Assembly (NCBI GenBank): GCA_963974125.1
Contig: CAXBCH010000009.1
Coordinates: forward strand, 1-64,000
Direction of reading: 5' to 3'
Origin: Haliea sp963974125
GTDB taxonomy: Bacteria > Pseudomonadota > Gammaproteobacteria > Pseudomonadales > Halieaceae
Length of the DNA stretch: 64,000 nucleotides
This document shows positions 14,603-23,850 of this stretch, piece by piece. Within the stretch, counting starts at the first letter, position 1, and every line of letters starts with the position of its first letter. The notes below the pieces were generated by a model. The model did no database searches. It was given only the letters and a program-made list of their open reading frames with translations, and was not told the DNA's origin. Position numbers and translations under genes: made by a program.

Positions 14603-16057
14603 ATGAGCGACAAGGTCGACCTGGTAATCTTCGGTGGCACCGGGGATCTCTCCACCCGCAAGCTGCTGCCTGCCCTGTACCAGCTGCACCGCCACGGCCT
14701 CGCCGAGCGCCTGCAGCGCATCATCGCCACCGGCCGTCGCGACATGGACTCGGAGACCTTCCGCAGCGAGGCGCATGCCAACCTGCAGGAGTTCGTGGCC
14801 CCCAAAGACTGGGATACCGCGGTGTGGGAAAGCTATTGCCATAACCTGCACTATGTCCGTGTCGATGCCAGCGATGGCGGCGACTACGAGAAACTGACCG
14901 GGCTGCTGGACGCCGGTGGCGCGCCCATCCGGCTGTTCTATCTCGCCACCCTGCCCGCCCTCTATGGCACCATTTGCAGTCATCTGCAGCAGGCCGGCGC
15001 GGTGGACGCACGCAGCCGCGTCGTTCTGGAAAAACCGCTTGGCCACGACCTCGCCTCCTGTCACGAGATCAACCTGCAGGTGGCCAGCGTGTTCAGCGAG
15101 GAAGATACCTTCCGCATCGACCACTACCTGGGCAAGGAAACCGTGCAGAACGTGATGGCGGTGCGCTTCGGCAATCCGCTGCTGCACCCGGTCTGGAACA
15201 ATACCTTTGTCGACAATGTGCAGATTACCGTGGCCGAGGAGATCGGCGTGGAGGGCCGCGGCGGCTACTACGCCAAGACCGGCGCCCTGCGCGACATGGT
15301 GCAGAACCATCTGCTGCAGGTGCTGTCGCTGGTAGCGATGGAGCCGCCGACCAGCCTCGACCCCACCGACATCCGCGACGAGAAGGTGAAGGTGCTGCGC
15401 TGCCTGGAGCCCATCACGGCGGACAACGCCCGGGCGCGCACGGTGCGCGGTCGCTACGATGCCGGCGCGGTCAAGGGCGAGGCGGTGAAGGGCTTCCTGG
15501 AGGAGGCCGAGTACAAGGATGCCGGCGCCACCGAGACCTTTGTCGCCCTCAAGGCCAGCATCAACAACTGGCGCTGGGCCGGGGTGCCCTTCTACCTGCG
15601 CACCGGCAAGCGCCTGAGCCGGCGCTACTCCGAGATCGTCATCGAGTTCAAGAAACTGTCGTTCTCGCTGTTCGCCAACGATCCCAACGAACTGACCAAC
15701 AAGCTGGTGATCCGCATCCAGCCCGAGGAAACCATCAGCCTGCACACGCTCAACAAGAAGCCGGGCCTGACCCGCAAGCTGCGCCTGCAGCCGGTGGAGC
15801 TGCACCTGACCGAGGACCCGGCCCAGAAAGGCGTCAGCTACGATGCCTACGAGCGGCTGCTGCTGGACGCCATCAATGGCGACCAGACCCTGTTCATGCG
15901 CCGGGACGAAGTCGAGACCGCCTGGCGCTGGATCGACTCCATCATCGCCGCCTGGGAGGAAGCGGGCACCCCGGTCAAACCCTACAACTCGGGTACCATG
16001 GGCCCCGGCGCCGCCACCGCCCTGGTCGCGGTGGATGGCCGCAGCTGGTATGAGTGA
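14603..16057 (+). CDS. zwf: Glucose-6-phosphate 1-dehydrogenase
   Basis: Oxidises glucose 6-phosphate to 6-phosphogluconolactone with NAD(P)+, feeding the Entner-Doudoroff pathway. The protein has 484 residues, normal for the family. It has a nucleotide-binding start (VIFGGTGDLSTRKLLPALY) and the active-site signature RIDHYLGKE. The start at 14603 has GGAGG upstream. The stop overlaps the pgl start by 8 bases, showing translational coupling. Confidence 0.97.
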   Translation: MSDKVDLVIFGGTGDLSTRKLLPALYQLHRHGLAERLQRIIATGRRDMDSETFRSEAHANLQEFVAPKDWDTAVWESYCHNLHYVRVDASDGGDYEKLTGLLDAGGAPIRLFYLATLPALYGTICSHLQQAGAVDARSRVVLEKPLGHDLASCHEINLQVASVFSEEDTFRIDHYLGKETVQNVMAVRFGNPLLHPVWNNTFVDNVQITVAEEIGVEGRGGYYAKTGALRDMVQNHLLQVLSLVAMEPPTSLDPTDIRDEKVKVLRCLEPITADNARARTVRGRYDAGAVKGEAVKGFLEEAEYKDAGATETFVALKASINNWRWAGVPFYLRTGKRLSRRYSEIVIEFKKLSFSLFANDPNELTNKLVIRIQPEETISLHTLNKKPGLTRKLRLQPVELHLTEDPAQKGVSYDAYERLLLDAINGDQTLFMRRDEVETAWRWIDSIIAAWEEAGTPVKPYNSGTMGPGAATALVAVDGRSWYE

Positions 16058-16739
16058 GTGGCGCGAATTCGGCAGCCGGGCCGAACTGGATACAGCGCTG
16101 GCGGCACAGCTGGCGGCGGACTTGCGGGCGGACCTCGGTGTCCATGCCCGCAGCAGCCTGGCGGTGTCCGGCGGCAGCACCCCCCGGCACATGTTCCAGC
16201 TGCTGGCTGCCACCGAGCTGGACTGGGCCCGGGTGGCGATCACCCTGGTCGATGAGCGCTGGGTAGACGCCACAGACGCGGATTCCAACGAAGCGCTGGT
16301 GCGCGACTGCCTGCTGCAGGACCGGGCAGCGGCGGCGAGCTTTGTCGGCCTGAAAACGCCCGGTACGGACTGCGCCGCCGCCGTGGCCGAGGTTACAGCA
16401 GCGGTGAGCAGCCTGCCGCGCCCCTTTGCCGCGGTGGTGCTGGGCATGGGTGGCGACGGCCATACCGCTTCCTGGTTTCCGCAGGCGCGCAATCTGCAGC
16501 AGCTGCTGGACCCCGCGAACCCGGCCCGGGTGGCCGCCACCGACCCGGTCACCGCCCCGCACCCGCGCATGACCCTGACCCTGGCGGCGGTGCTGGACAG
16601 TCGCCACATTCACCTCCATATCACCGGCAGTGACAAACGCGCTGTGCTGGAATCCGCCGTCGCCCGGGGCTTGCCCGTGGCCAGCGTTCTGGCGCAGACA
16701 CAGACACCCATGACAATCTGGTGGGCCCCCGATGACTGA
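16050..16739 (+). CDS. pgl: 6-phosphogluconolactonase
   Basis: Hydrolyses 6-phosphogluconolactone to 6-phosphogluconate. The protein has 229 residues of the DevB/NagB-like fold, with SGGSTP, VDERWV, and GMGGDGHTASWFP motifs. It overlaps zwf by 8 bases and edd by 8 bases. Confidence 0.96.
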   Translation: MSEWREFGSRAELDTALAAQLAADLRADLGVHARSSLAVSGGSTPRHMFQLLAATELDWARVAITLVDERWVDATDADSNEALVRDCLLQDRAAAASFVGLKTPGTDCAAAVAEVTAAVSSLPRPFAAVVLGMGGDGHTASWFPQARNLQQLLDPANPARVAATDPVTAPHPRMTLTLAAVLDSRHIHLHITGSDKRAVLESAVARGLPVASVLAQTQTPMTIWWAPDD

Positions 16740-18546
16740 TCCCCGACTGCAGCAGATCACCGACCGTATCGGCGAGCGCAGCGCCGACTCCCGCCGCACC
16801 TATCTTGACCGGATAGAAGCCATGCGCCGCCAGGGCCCGCAGCGAGGCAGCCTGTCCTGCAGCAACCTGGCCCACGGCTTTGCCGCCTGCGAGCCCGAAG
16901 AAAAGCAGGCGCTGAAGCTGGTGGAAGCGGCCAATATCGGCATCGTCAACGCCTACAACGACATGCTCTCCGCGCACCAGCCACTGGGCGACTACCCGGA
17001 AATCATCAAGCGCGCGGCCCACGCCGTGGGCTGTACCGCCCAGGTTGCCGGCGGCGTCCCGGCGATGTGCGACGGCGTTACCCAGGGCGCGGCGGGGATG
17101 GAGCTGTCCCTGTTCAGCCGCGACATCATCGCCGGCGCCACCGCCATCGCCCTGTCCCACAACATGTTCGATGGTGTGCTCTGTCTCGGGGTCTGTGACA
17201 AGATCGTGCCGGGATTGCTGATCGGCGCCCTCAGCTTCGGCCATCTGCCGGTGGTGTTTGCGCCGGCGGGCCCCATGAGCAGCGGCCTCAGAAACAGCGA
17301 GAAAGCGCGCGTCCGGCAGCTGTTCGCCGAGGGCAAGGCCAGTCGCGAAGAACTGCTGGAGGCCGAGGCCGGGGCCTACCACGGCAAGGGCACCTGCACG
17401 TTCTACGGCACCGCCAACAGCAACCAGATGCTGATGGAGGCGATGGGCCTGCATATCCCCGGGGCCGCCTTCGAGCCGCCGGACACGGAGTTGCGGCAGC
17501 GCCTGACCGAGGCCGCGGCCCAGCGCCTGTGCAAGATCACTGCCCTGGGCCGGGAGTACACGCCGCTGGCGGAGGTGGTGGACGAGAAAGCCATCGTCAA
17601 TGCCATCGTCGCCCTGCTGGCGACCGGCGGCTCCACCAACCACAGCATCCACTGGGTCGCGATCGCCCGCGCCGCCGGCATCATCATCGACTGGCAGGAT
17701 TTCGCCGAGCTGTCGGCGATCGTCCCGCTGGTGAGCCGGGTCTATCCCAACGGCAGCGCCGATGTGAACCATTTCCACGCCGCCGGCGGCACCGCCTTCG
17801 TCATCCGCACCCTGCTCGACAATGGCCTGCTGCATGAGGAGGTACTCACCAACTGGGGCCCCGGCCTGCGCCACTACACCCGCGAGCCGCGCCTGGACGA
17901 CAGCGGTCTGGCGTACGTGGAAGGCACCGCCAGCAGCGCCGATCTGGCCGTGCTGCGGCCGGCCTCAGAGCCTTTCGCAAGCGAGGGCGGGCTGCGCCTG
18001 CTGGAGGGCAATCTCGGCCGCGCGGTGATCAAGATCTCCGCTGTGGCGGAGGAGCATCGCGTCATCGAGGCGCCGGCGCGGGTGTTCGAAAGCCAGGACG
18101 CGCTCAAGGTGGCCTTTGAGGCCGGCGAGCTGGAGTGCAATGTGGTCGCCGTGGTGCGGTTCCAGGGCCCCCGGGCCAACGGCATGCCCGAGCTGCACAA
18201 GCTTACGCCCTACCTCGGCATTCTCCAGGATCGCGGCTTCCGGGTGGCGCTGGTCACCGACGGGCGCATGTCCGGGGCCTCGGGCAAGGTGCCGGCGGCC
18301 ATCCACGTCAGCCCGGAGGCGATTGCCGACGGCCCGCTGGCACGGGTTCGCGACGGCGACATTATCCGCCTGGACTGCGACAGCGGGGAGCTGCAGGCAC
18401 TGGTGCCGGCGGACGAGTGGCGCGAGCGCCAGTGCGTCCAGCGCAGTGATGCCAGCTGCGAGTACGGGACCGGGCGCGAACTGTTCGGCTTCATGCGCGC
18501 CGCGGTCAACGAGGCGGAGGCCGGCGCCACCGTCTTCCGCGGCTGA
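16732..18546 (+). CDS. edd: Phosphogluconate dehydratase
   Basis: Converts 6-phosphogluconate to 2-keto-3-deoxy-6-phosphogluconate, the committed Entner-Doudoroff step. The protein has 604 residues of the IlvD/Edd iron-sulfur dehydratase family, with NAYNDMLSAHQP, PAMCDGVTQG, CDKIVPGLLIG and DGRMSGASGKVPAAIH motifs. It ends the zwf-pgl-edd operon. The aldolase eda and glucokinase, which often follow, are not in the window. Confidence 0.97.
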   Translation: MTDPRLQQITDRIGERSADSRRTYLDRIEAMRRQGPQRGSLSCSNLAHGFAACEPEEKQALKLVEAANIGIVNAYNDMLSAHQPLGDYPEIIKRAAHAVGCTAQVAGGVPAMCDGVTQGAAGMELSLFSRDIIAGATAIALSHNMFDGVLCLGVCDKIVPGLLIGALSFGHLPVVFAPAGPMSSGLRNSEKARVRQLFAEGKASREELLEAEAGAYHGKGTCTFYGTANSNQMLMEAMGLHIPGAAFEPPDTELRQRLTEAAAQRLCKITALGREYTPLAEVVDEKAIVNAIVALLATGGSTNHSIHWVAIARAAGIIIDWQDFAELSAIVPLVSRVYPNGSADVNHFHAAGGTAFVIRTLLDNGLLHEEVLTNWGPGLRHYTREPRLDDSGLAYVEGTASSADLAVLRPASEPFASEGGLRLLEGNLGRAVIKISAVAEEHRVIEAPARVFESQDALKVAFEAGELECNVVAVVRFQGPRANGMPELHKLTPYLGILQDRGFRVALVTDGRMSGASGKVPAAIHVSPEAIADGPLARVRDGDIIRLDCDSGELQALVPADEWRERQCVQRSDASCEYGTGRELFGFMRAAVNEAEAGATVFRG

Positions 18547-18564
18547 AGGCGCCGGGGCGGGGTC

Positions 18565-19764
18565 TCAGGCGGTGATTTTGCGCAGGATATCCAGAATCGC
18601 GTCCCGCTCCAGCAGCTTCGGCACCGGGTAGCCCTCGCACTCCTTGTACGCCAGGCCGGCCAGGTAATCGTAGTCTTCGGCGCGAATCTTGTCGGAGGTC
18701 TCCGGCAGGCCGACGTCGGCGCGCAGCTGCACCACCGCAGCAATGAACTTGCCCGCCAGCACATCGGTCGGCTCGCCGGCGCTACCCGCCTCCGCCAGCA
18801 GCGCCAGCTCCGCCAGCGCCTGGCCGGACTCCGCCCGACAGAACTCCAGCACATGCGGCAGCACCAGGGCATTGGCCAGGCCGTGGGGGATGCCGTACTT
18901 GCCGCCGATCTGGTGGGCGATGGCGTGCACGTTACCGACGTTGACCTGGTTGATGGCGATACCGGCGTAATAGGCCGCCATGGCCATGGCGTCGCGGGCC
19001 TCACGATTGCCGCCATCGGCCACCGCGTCGCGCAGGTGCCGGAAGATCAGCCGGGTTGCCATGGCCGTGTGCTCCTTGCGGGTGCCGCGGTCCCAGACAC
19101 AAATGTAGGCCTCGATGGCGTGGGTCAGGGCATCGATGCCGGTCGCGGCGGTAATCGGCGCCGGCATTCCCAGCATCAGGTCGGAATCCAGTGCCACTGC
19201 CGCCGGCAGCAGGCTGGAGCCGGAAATCACACCCTTCTCGCGGCTTTCGCTGTCGGAGATCACCGCGCCCATGGTGGCTTCCGAACCGGTGCCAGACGTG
19301 GTCGGGATCGCGTAGAGCTTGGGCACCTCGTGCTTGACCTTGCCAAAACCCACCCAGGTTTTCGGGTCCTCGTCGCTGCTGGCGGAGGCGGCGATGATCT
19401 TCGCTGCGTCGATGGACGAGCCGCCGCCGATGGCCAGTACCGCCTCGCAGCCGTGCTCCACCATCAGCTTGCGACCGGCCGCCACCTGGTCGTAGGTCGG
19501 GTTGGGCTCGACGCCGTCAAAGATCACGATCTCCACCCCGGTGTCGGCAAGTGCGGCGGTAGCCTGGTCGACAATGCCGAGATCCCGCAGCGGCTTGTCT
19601 GTCACCAGCAGCAGTTTGCGCACCCCGGTGCGAGTGATGTGGCGACACAGTTCCGCGGCGCTGCCGCTGCCGGTATAGGCCATGTACGCCGGGCTGCCGC
19701 CCAGGCCGGCCAGGGACTTCATCAGGAACAGGGTAAAGGCGTGCTTGAACTTGCGCAGGGACAT
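18565..19764 (-). CDS. Iron-containing alcohol dehydrogenase
   Basis: This gene encodes 399 residues of the group III iron-dependent ADH family: GGGSSIDAAKIIA for nucleotide binding, TTSGTGSEAT, GIDALTHAIEAYI with metal-binding His, and a metal-ligand HGLANALVLPHVLEF segment. It would reduce or oxidise primary alcohols/aldehydes with NAD(P). It is convergent with edd (18-base gap) and stands alone. The substrate cannot be told from sequence. Confidence 0.95.
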   Translation of the reverse strand: MSLRKFKHAFTLFLMKSLAGLGGSPAYMAYTGSGSAAELCRHITRTGVRKLLLVTDKPLRDLGIVDQATAALADTGVEIVIFDGVEPNPTYDQVAAGRKLMVEHGCEAVLAIGGGSSIDAAKIIAASASSDEDPKTWVGFGKVKHEVPKLYAIPTTSGTGSEATMGAVISDSESREKGVISGSSLLPAAVALDSDLMLGMPAPITAATGIDALTHAIEAYICVWDRGTRKEHTAMATRLIFRHLRDAVADGGNREARDAMAMAAYYAGIAINQVNVGNVHAIAHQIGGKYGIPHGLANALVLPHVLEFCRAESGQALAELALLAEAGSAGEPTDVLAGKFIAAVVQLRADVGLPETSDKIRAEDYDYLAGLAYKECEGYPVPKLLERDAILDILRKITA

Positions 19765-19826
19765 CGGGAACTCCAGTGGGGGCGTTTATGGTTATGGAAT
19801 AATTGACGCCGGACAGTATGGCCAAA

Positions 19827-21014
19827 TCAACCGTGGGAAACCATACCCACAGGGTGAACATCTGCTGCCACAATCACTGAATCGCGGCCGGCTTCCTTGG
19901 CCTGGTAGAGGGCCTGATCGGCGCGTATCAGCAGTATTTCCCTGCTGTCGCTCTGGTCATAGGCCGCAATGCCGAAACTTGCGGTCAGGACAACCTCCTG
20001 GCCGTTGTCCACCAGCGGATGCTGTTTCAGTGTGCGGCGCACGCGGGCTACCATTCGGCCCGCGTCCTCGACACTGGACTCACCCATGACGATGGCAAAC
20101 TCCTCGCCACCGATACGGCCGATACAGTCCTCCGCCCGCACGCTGTCGCGGAGAATCTGGGCGAAATGGGCCAGGGCACGATCGCCAATGCTGTGACCGT
20201 AGCGGTCGTTGACCCGCTTGAAGAGGTCGATATCGGCGAGCACCATTGTCAGCGGGCGCTGATGGCGCCGGGCGCGGGCCAGCAGGAGATCGGCGGCCTG
20301 CAGGAAACCGCGCCGGTTGCTGACGCCGGTGAGCTGGTCGGTGATCGCCTGCAGGCGCAGTTTGTTGGAGAGATCCGTCGCCAGCAGGAAGATCACGGCG
20401 ACACCCATGGCCACGAAAAAGGTTGGCATCAGGGCGAAGTTGACCAGGTTGTAGGCCTGCCCCTGTGCCGGCGAGGCAACTGCGCCAAACTGCAGGGCAA
20501 TCCCCGCCGCCAGCCCCTGGGCGAGGCCAAACAGGCCGTGGATTACCGCGGCCACCCGCTGCGCCAGCACTGGCTCCGGGCCGTGGCGCAGCAACAGCCA
20601 GGCCACGTGCAGCAGGGCGACACAGGCAAAGGCCGGCGCCAGCGCAACTCGCACATCCGCCCGCGGCAGCACCAGGGTAAAGACCAGCTGCGCCAGCATG
20701 ATTGCCAGCAACAGACCCGCCGCCCACGGCCAGGGACTGGCCCTGCCCAGCCGCTGCCGATGTCCCCAGACCACGGTGATCACCAGCAGTGTGGACATCA
20801 GATTGGCGAACAGCCAGTAGAATTCGTAGGAGGGCAGCGCATCGCGCACCAGATTGACCAGATACTGACCCATGGCCAGCAGGTAGGCAAAGGTCCAGAT
20901 CAACGCGTGCCGTGGACGGCCGAACAAACGCCAGGCGAGATAGTTGGCGCCGGCGAATACCGCGCTGACGACCACCAGCGTCAGCTGCAGCGCGGCAACG
21001 GCATCAAAATTCAT
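19827..21014 (-). CDS. Membrane diguanylate cyclase (GGDEF)
   Basis: This gene encodes 395 residues. The N-terminal half has about six or seven membrane helices (residues 5-215). The C-terminal GGDEF domain starts at about residue 222, with the active-site GGEEF at 302-306 and an inhibitory RxxD (RAED) five residues before it. It should make cyclic-di-GMP and be product-inhibited. The membrane sensor part is not a known named domain to me. No EAL domain is present. Confidence 0.94.
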   Translation of the reverse strand: MNFDAVAALQLTLVVVSAVFAGANYLAWRLFGRPRHALIWTFAYLLAMGQYLVNLVRDALPSYEFYWLFANLMSTLLVITVVWGHRQRLGRASPWPWAAGLLLAIMLAQLVFTLVLPRADVRVALAPAFACVALLHVAWLLLRHGPEPVLAQRVAAVIHGLFGLAQGLAAGIALQFGAVASPAQGQAYNLVNFALMPTFFVAMGVAVIFLLATDLSNKLRLQAITDQLTGVSNRRGFLQAADLLLARARRHQRPLTMVLADIDLFKRVNDRYGHSIGDRALAHFAQILRDSVRAEDCIGRIGGEEFAIVMGESSVEDAGRMVARVRRTLKQHPLVDNGQEVVLTASFGIAAYDQSDSREILLIRADQALYQAKEAGRDSVIVAADVHPVGMVSHG

Positions 21015-21149
21015 GGAAGCGTGGTCAGGGCTGCAGGCATTGTCCGATCATCGCCCAGCGGCGGCTGGCGATCAAGAACTCTATGTCATCAGATGATGGC
21101 GCCGGCAGGAGCCGAAGCGCCCCTGCCGGTGCGACCGCGAGACCGCCTT

Positions 21150-21932
21150 TCAGTCGCGGCGTGGCCCGCCGCGGGTTCCCTGCCAGCGGGATCCCGAAAT
21201 GGTATCGGTGAAAGGCATGAAGCCGTCGGGATCCAGCTTGCCTGCCAGGGTCACTTCCCGGTCGAGAAAGGTGGGCCACCACAAGTGCGCGGAGACCTGT
21301 TCCCGCAGCGGCAGGCGGCTGGCCAGCGGATCCCAGGGGCTGTCTCGCAGGACCAGCTGACCCTCGACCTTTTCCCGCCAGGCGGTGCCATACCTGCTGC
21401 GCACATGGACCACGTGGGGCGGAAAGTCGTAGCCCCGGGCCGGGTCCGGCATGACACCCACCGCGAGGGAGAACTTCACCCACCATTCGTGCATGTCGAA
21501 TTCCGGCAGGGGATCGTTTTCCCCGCTGGAGGTGCCGCGGAATTCCACGAAGGTGTAGCCCTGGTGGCTGGACCGGGCGCTGACGTTGGGGCCCTGCCGA
21601 TAGTATTCGGTGGTACAGGGGTACTTGGGCTGGCCGTTGTGGTCGCGGCTGATGAAGATCGCCGACTCCTGGTCAATGCCATAGCCCAGGGCGTACTCAC
21701 CGGCAGTGCCGTTGTAGTCCGCATCCACCGTCTGCAGGATGCCATATTCCGGTTCATCCGGTACCGGCACATTGTAGATGGTCAGGTTGACATGGGGTTT
21801 GGCGCCGGGGCTGATGCCGGGGGGCAGCACCGCGGCAATGGCGTCGGGATCAGTGCGGTAGACAATCTTGAGCATCGGCCAGTTGCCGATATCACCGGGG
21901 CTGCCCTGGGGTGCGTTTCCTGCGTTGGACAT
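21150..21932 (-). CDS. Acetoacetate decarboxylase-family protein
   Basis: This gene encodes 260 residues matching the acetoacetate decarboxylase (ADC) fold: LPPGISPGAKPHVNLTIYNVP near the start, then GEYALGYGIDQES and a C-terminal barrel half. In true ADC a lysine forms a Schiff base; I see no clear EXEK-type lysine motif, so this is probably one of the ADC-like family members with another activity. It is the last gene of a leftward operon behind the SDR, Rieske and amidohydrolase genes. Confidence 0.83.
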   Translation of the reverse strand: MSNAGNAPQGSPGDIGNWPMLKIVYRTDPDAIAAVLPPGISPGAKPHVNLTIYNVPVPDEPEYGILQTVDADYNGTAGEYALGYGIDQESAIFISRDHNGQPKYPCTTEYYRQGPNVSARSSHQGYTFVEFRGTSSGENDPLPEFDMHEWWVKFSLAVGVMPDPARGYDFPPHVVHVRSRYGTAWREKVEGQLVLRDSPWDPLASRLPLREQVSAHLWWPTFLDREVTLAGKLDPDGFMPFTDTISGSRWQGTRGGPRRD

Positions 21933-21998
21933 GCTGGAGCTTCCTTATTGGTAGAATATGGGTGGAACAGACAATGCGGGACCTGGCCCCGCCCCGGA

Positions 21999-22889
21999 TC
22001 AACCGCCGACCATGTTGGCAACCGGGTTATCGCGATTGAGGATCATGTCGGCCCGGGCACGGATTTTCTGGTCCGTTTCCGGGGTGGTGGCCAGCAGCCA
22101 GAAGGCATCGCGCTCCAGCCCTTCCAGGGCCATGGCGGCGACCTCATCCGGGTGGGTAGTCTGCAGCTCAATACCGTATTCCGCGGCCATGCGCTTCATG
22201 TCATCCACCGAGCTGATGCCCGACGCGTTGCCCTCCACCTCTTTCTTCAGGGCCTCGGGCCGCACCCGGCCGGAGTTGAACAGGCCGGTTTCCACCACGT
22301 GGGGGCCCGGAAACAGGGCGCTGACCACCACCGGACTCTGGGCGGCCTGCACCTGGTAGTGCAGGTTCTCGGTGATCGCGTGCACTGCCGCCTTGCTGGC
22401 GGTATAGATGGGAGCGTCGGGGTAGATCAGCAGGGCGCCGTTGCCGGAACCGGTGACCACGAAGTGGGCGGGCTCATTGGCCGCCACCAGACGCGGCATG
22501 AAGGCCTTGATGGTGTTGATCACGCCCCAGATATTGACGTTGAAGCACCACTGCCAGTCCTTGTCGGAGTAGTCCCACATGGCACCGGACTCGCCGGCGC
22601 CGATACCGGCATTGGCAAACACCAGCTGGACGCCGCCAAAGTGCTCAGTGGCAATGGCCGCCAGGTTCTCCAGGCTGGCGAGGTTGGTGACATCGCAGGC
22701 AGCCACCCGGGCGTCAATGCCCTCCGCCGCCAGATCCGTGTCAATGGCCTCCATGGCCGCGGTGTCGACATCGCCGATGACGATGCGGGCGCCGCGGCGC
22801 CCCAGGGCAAAAGCCAGGGAACGACCGACGCCGCTGGCACCACCGGTAATGACTGCTACCTTGTCCTTGAAATCCCGCATCTCAGGCAA
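21999..22889 (-). CDS. Short-chain dehydrogenase/reductase
   Basis: This gene encodes 296 residues. The cofactor motif TGGASGVGRSLA, the NAG segment (FANAGIGAG) and the catalytic Tyr-x-x-x-Lys (YTASKAA) are all present, with Ser in GSGNG upstream. It is a classical SDR that oxidises or reduces a hydroxyl/keto group, with specificity unknown. Its start overlaps the end of the Rieske oxygenase gene by 8 bases, so the two are translated together. Confidence 0.95.
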   Translation of the reverse strand: MPEMRDFKDKVAVITGGASGVGRSLAFALGRRGARIVIGDVDTAAMEAIDTDLAAEGIDARVAACDVTNLASLENLAAIATEHFGGVQLVFANAGIGAGESGAMWDYSDKDWQWCFNVNIWGVINTIKAFMPRLVAANEPAHFVVTGSGNGALLIYPDAPIYTASKAAVHAITENLHYQVQAAQSPVVVSALFPGPHVVETGLFNSGRVRPEALKKEVEGNASGISSVDDMKRMAAEYGIELQTTHPDEVAAMALEGLERDAFWLLATTPETDQKIRARADMILNRDNPVANMVGG

Positions 22890-23850
22890 TGTCCCTTACG
22901 TCGATATAGAATTGGCGTACCCACTTGCGGTACAGCACCAGGGTCTTGTCCTCGCGACAGAATACCGGCTTGTGCTTGTGCACCTTGTTGGCCCAGATCG
23001 GGTAATCGTCCTGGATGCCGGCGATGATGCCCTTCATGACGTCATCACCCGCCAGGTCCTCGATTTCGCGCCGCACCGACAGGGTCCAGCGCAGCAGGGT
23101 GGTGTGCTTGTCGATGGGCTGGGCGCTGTTGTAGACCAGCATTTCCGCGCCGGGACCGTAGGAGGTCCGCACCACCGCCAGGCCCGGGTTCAGCACCATG
23201 GCATGCAGCTTGTGTGGCACCGCGGCCTGGTCAGCATCCGCGCGCAGGTGCAGGGTGCGGCCATCGTCGTCAATGGTCACTTCCGAGGCCGGCACATCCG
23301 GCTGCCGGTGCACATACTGGAAATGTACCGGGTCGCAGGAATTCTCCGCGATGTCCTGGATGTGGGCAGGCACTTCAAACTCGGCATAGCGCGGTGCCGT
23401 CCAGTTGTCGTCGTCGAGTTCGGTCAAAACCGGCAGCTCCCATTTTGGTGCCAGGTTCTGCGGGTGGAACCAGATGTAGACCTCGCCGTTCTGCTCCTCG
23501 GTGTGCCAGGTGCGGATGCGGGCGCGCTCGGGAATCTCGTCACAGTAGGGGATTTCCACGCACTGTCCCGTTGTGTCGAAACGCCAGCCGTGGAATGGGC
23601 AGCGCAGGGACTCGCCAATCACCCGCCCCTCGACCCCGAGGTGGGCACCCAGGTGGGGGCAGAACGCATCCTGCAGTACCGCCTTGCCGGAGCGCGTGCG
23701 GTACAGCGCGAACTCGCGGTCAAAGGCGTGCACGCGCTTGACCTCGCCCACCAGCAGTTCCTGGCTGCGGGCGACGGAGTACCATCCCATCGGAAAATCC
23801 GGGGTGGTGTTGGTTTTCGATTCACAGGCTTCAACAATCTTGGTGGTCAT
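22882..23850 (-). CDS. Rieske ring-hydroxylating oxygenase subunit
   Basis: This gene encodes 322 residues. The N-terminal Rieske domain has the [2Fe-2S] ligands Cys64, His66, Cys84 and His87 (CPHLGAH and CPFHGW). The catalytic domain has the mononuclear iron motif ENSCDPVHFQYVH (Asn170, Asp173, His176, His181). The short single-subunit layout resembles KshA-type 3-ketosteroid 9-alpha-hydroxylases and related oxygenases. It needs a separate reductase, which is not next to it. Its start overlaps the amidohydrolase stop by 4 bases. Confidence 0.94.
   Translation of the reverse strand: MTTKIVEACESKTNTTPDFPMGWYSVARSQELLVGEVKRVHAFDREFALYRTRSGKAVLQDAFCPHLGAHLGVEGRVIGESLRCPFHGWRFDTTGQCVEIPYCDEIPERARIRTWHTEEQNGEVYIWFHPQNLAPKWELPVLTELDDDNWTAPRYAEFEVPAHIQDIAENSCDPVHFQYVHRQPDVPASEVTIDDDGRTLHLRADADQAAVPHKLHAMVLNPGLAVVRTSYGPGAEMLVYNSAQPIDKHTTLLRWTLSVRREIEDLAGDDVMKGIIAGIQDDYPIWANKVHKHKPVFCREDKTLVLYRKWVRQFYIDVRDIA

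Noticed and set aside
21150..21932. Naming the ADC-like protein adc
   Set aside because: The family fold fits, but I could not see the active-site lysine pair needed for acetoacetate decarboxylation.
20019..23027. A 1002-codon open frame on the plus strand
   Set aside because: It is the antisense of the GGDEF, ADC-like and SDR genes. It is a GC-rich shadow frame: its composition (Gln, Gly, His, Arg) fits no family, and the opposite strand carries clear motifs.
22882..23850. Naming the Rieske protein kshA
   Set aside because: Length and motifs fit, but many Rieske oxygenases share them and no steroid pathway genes lie nearby.
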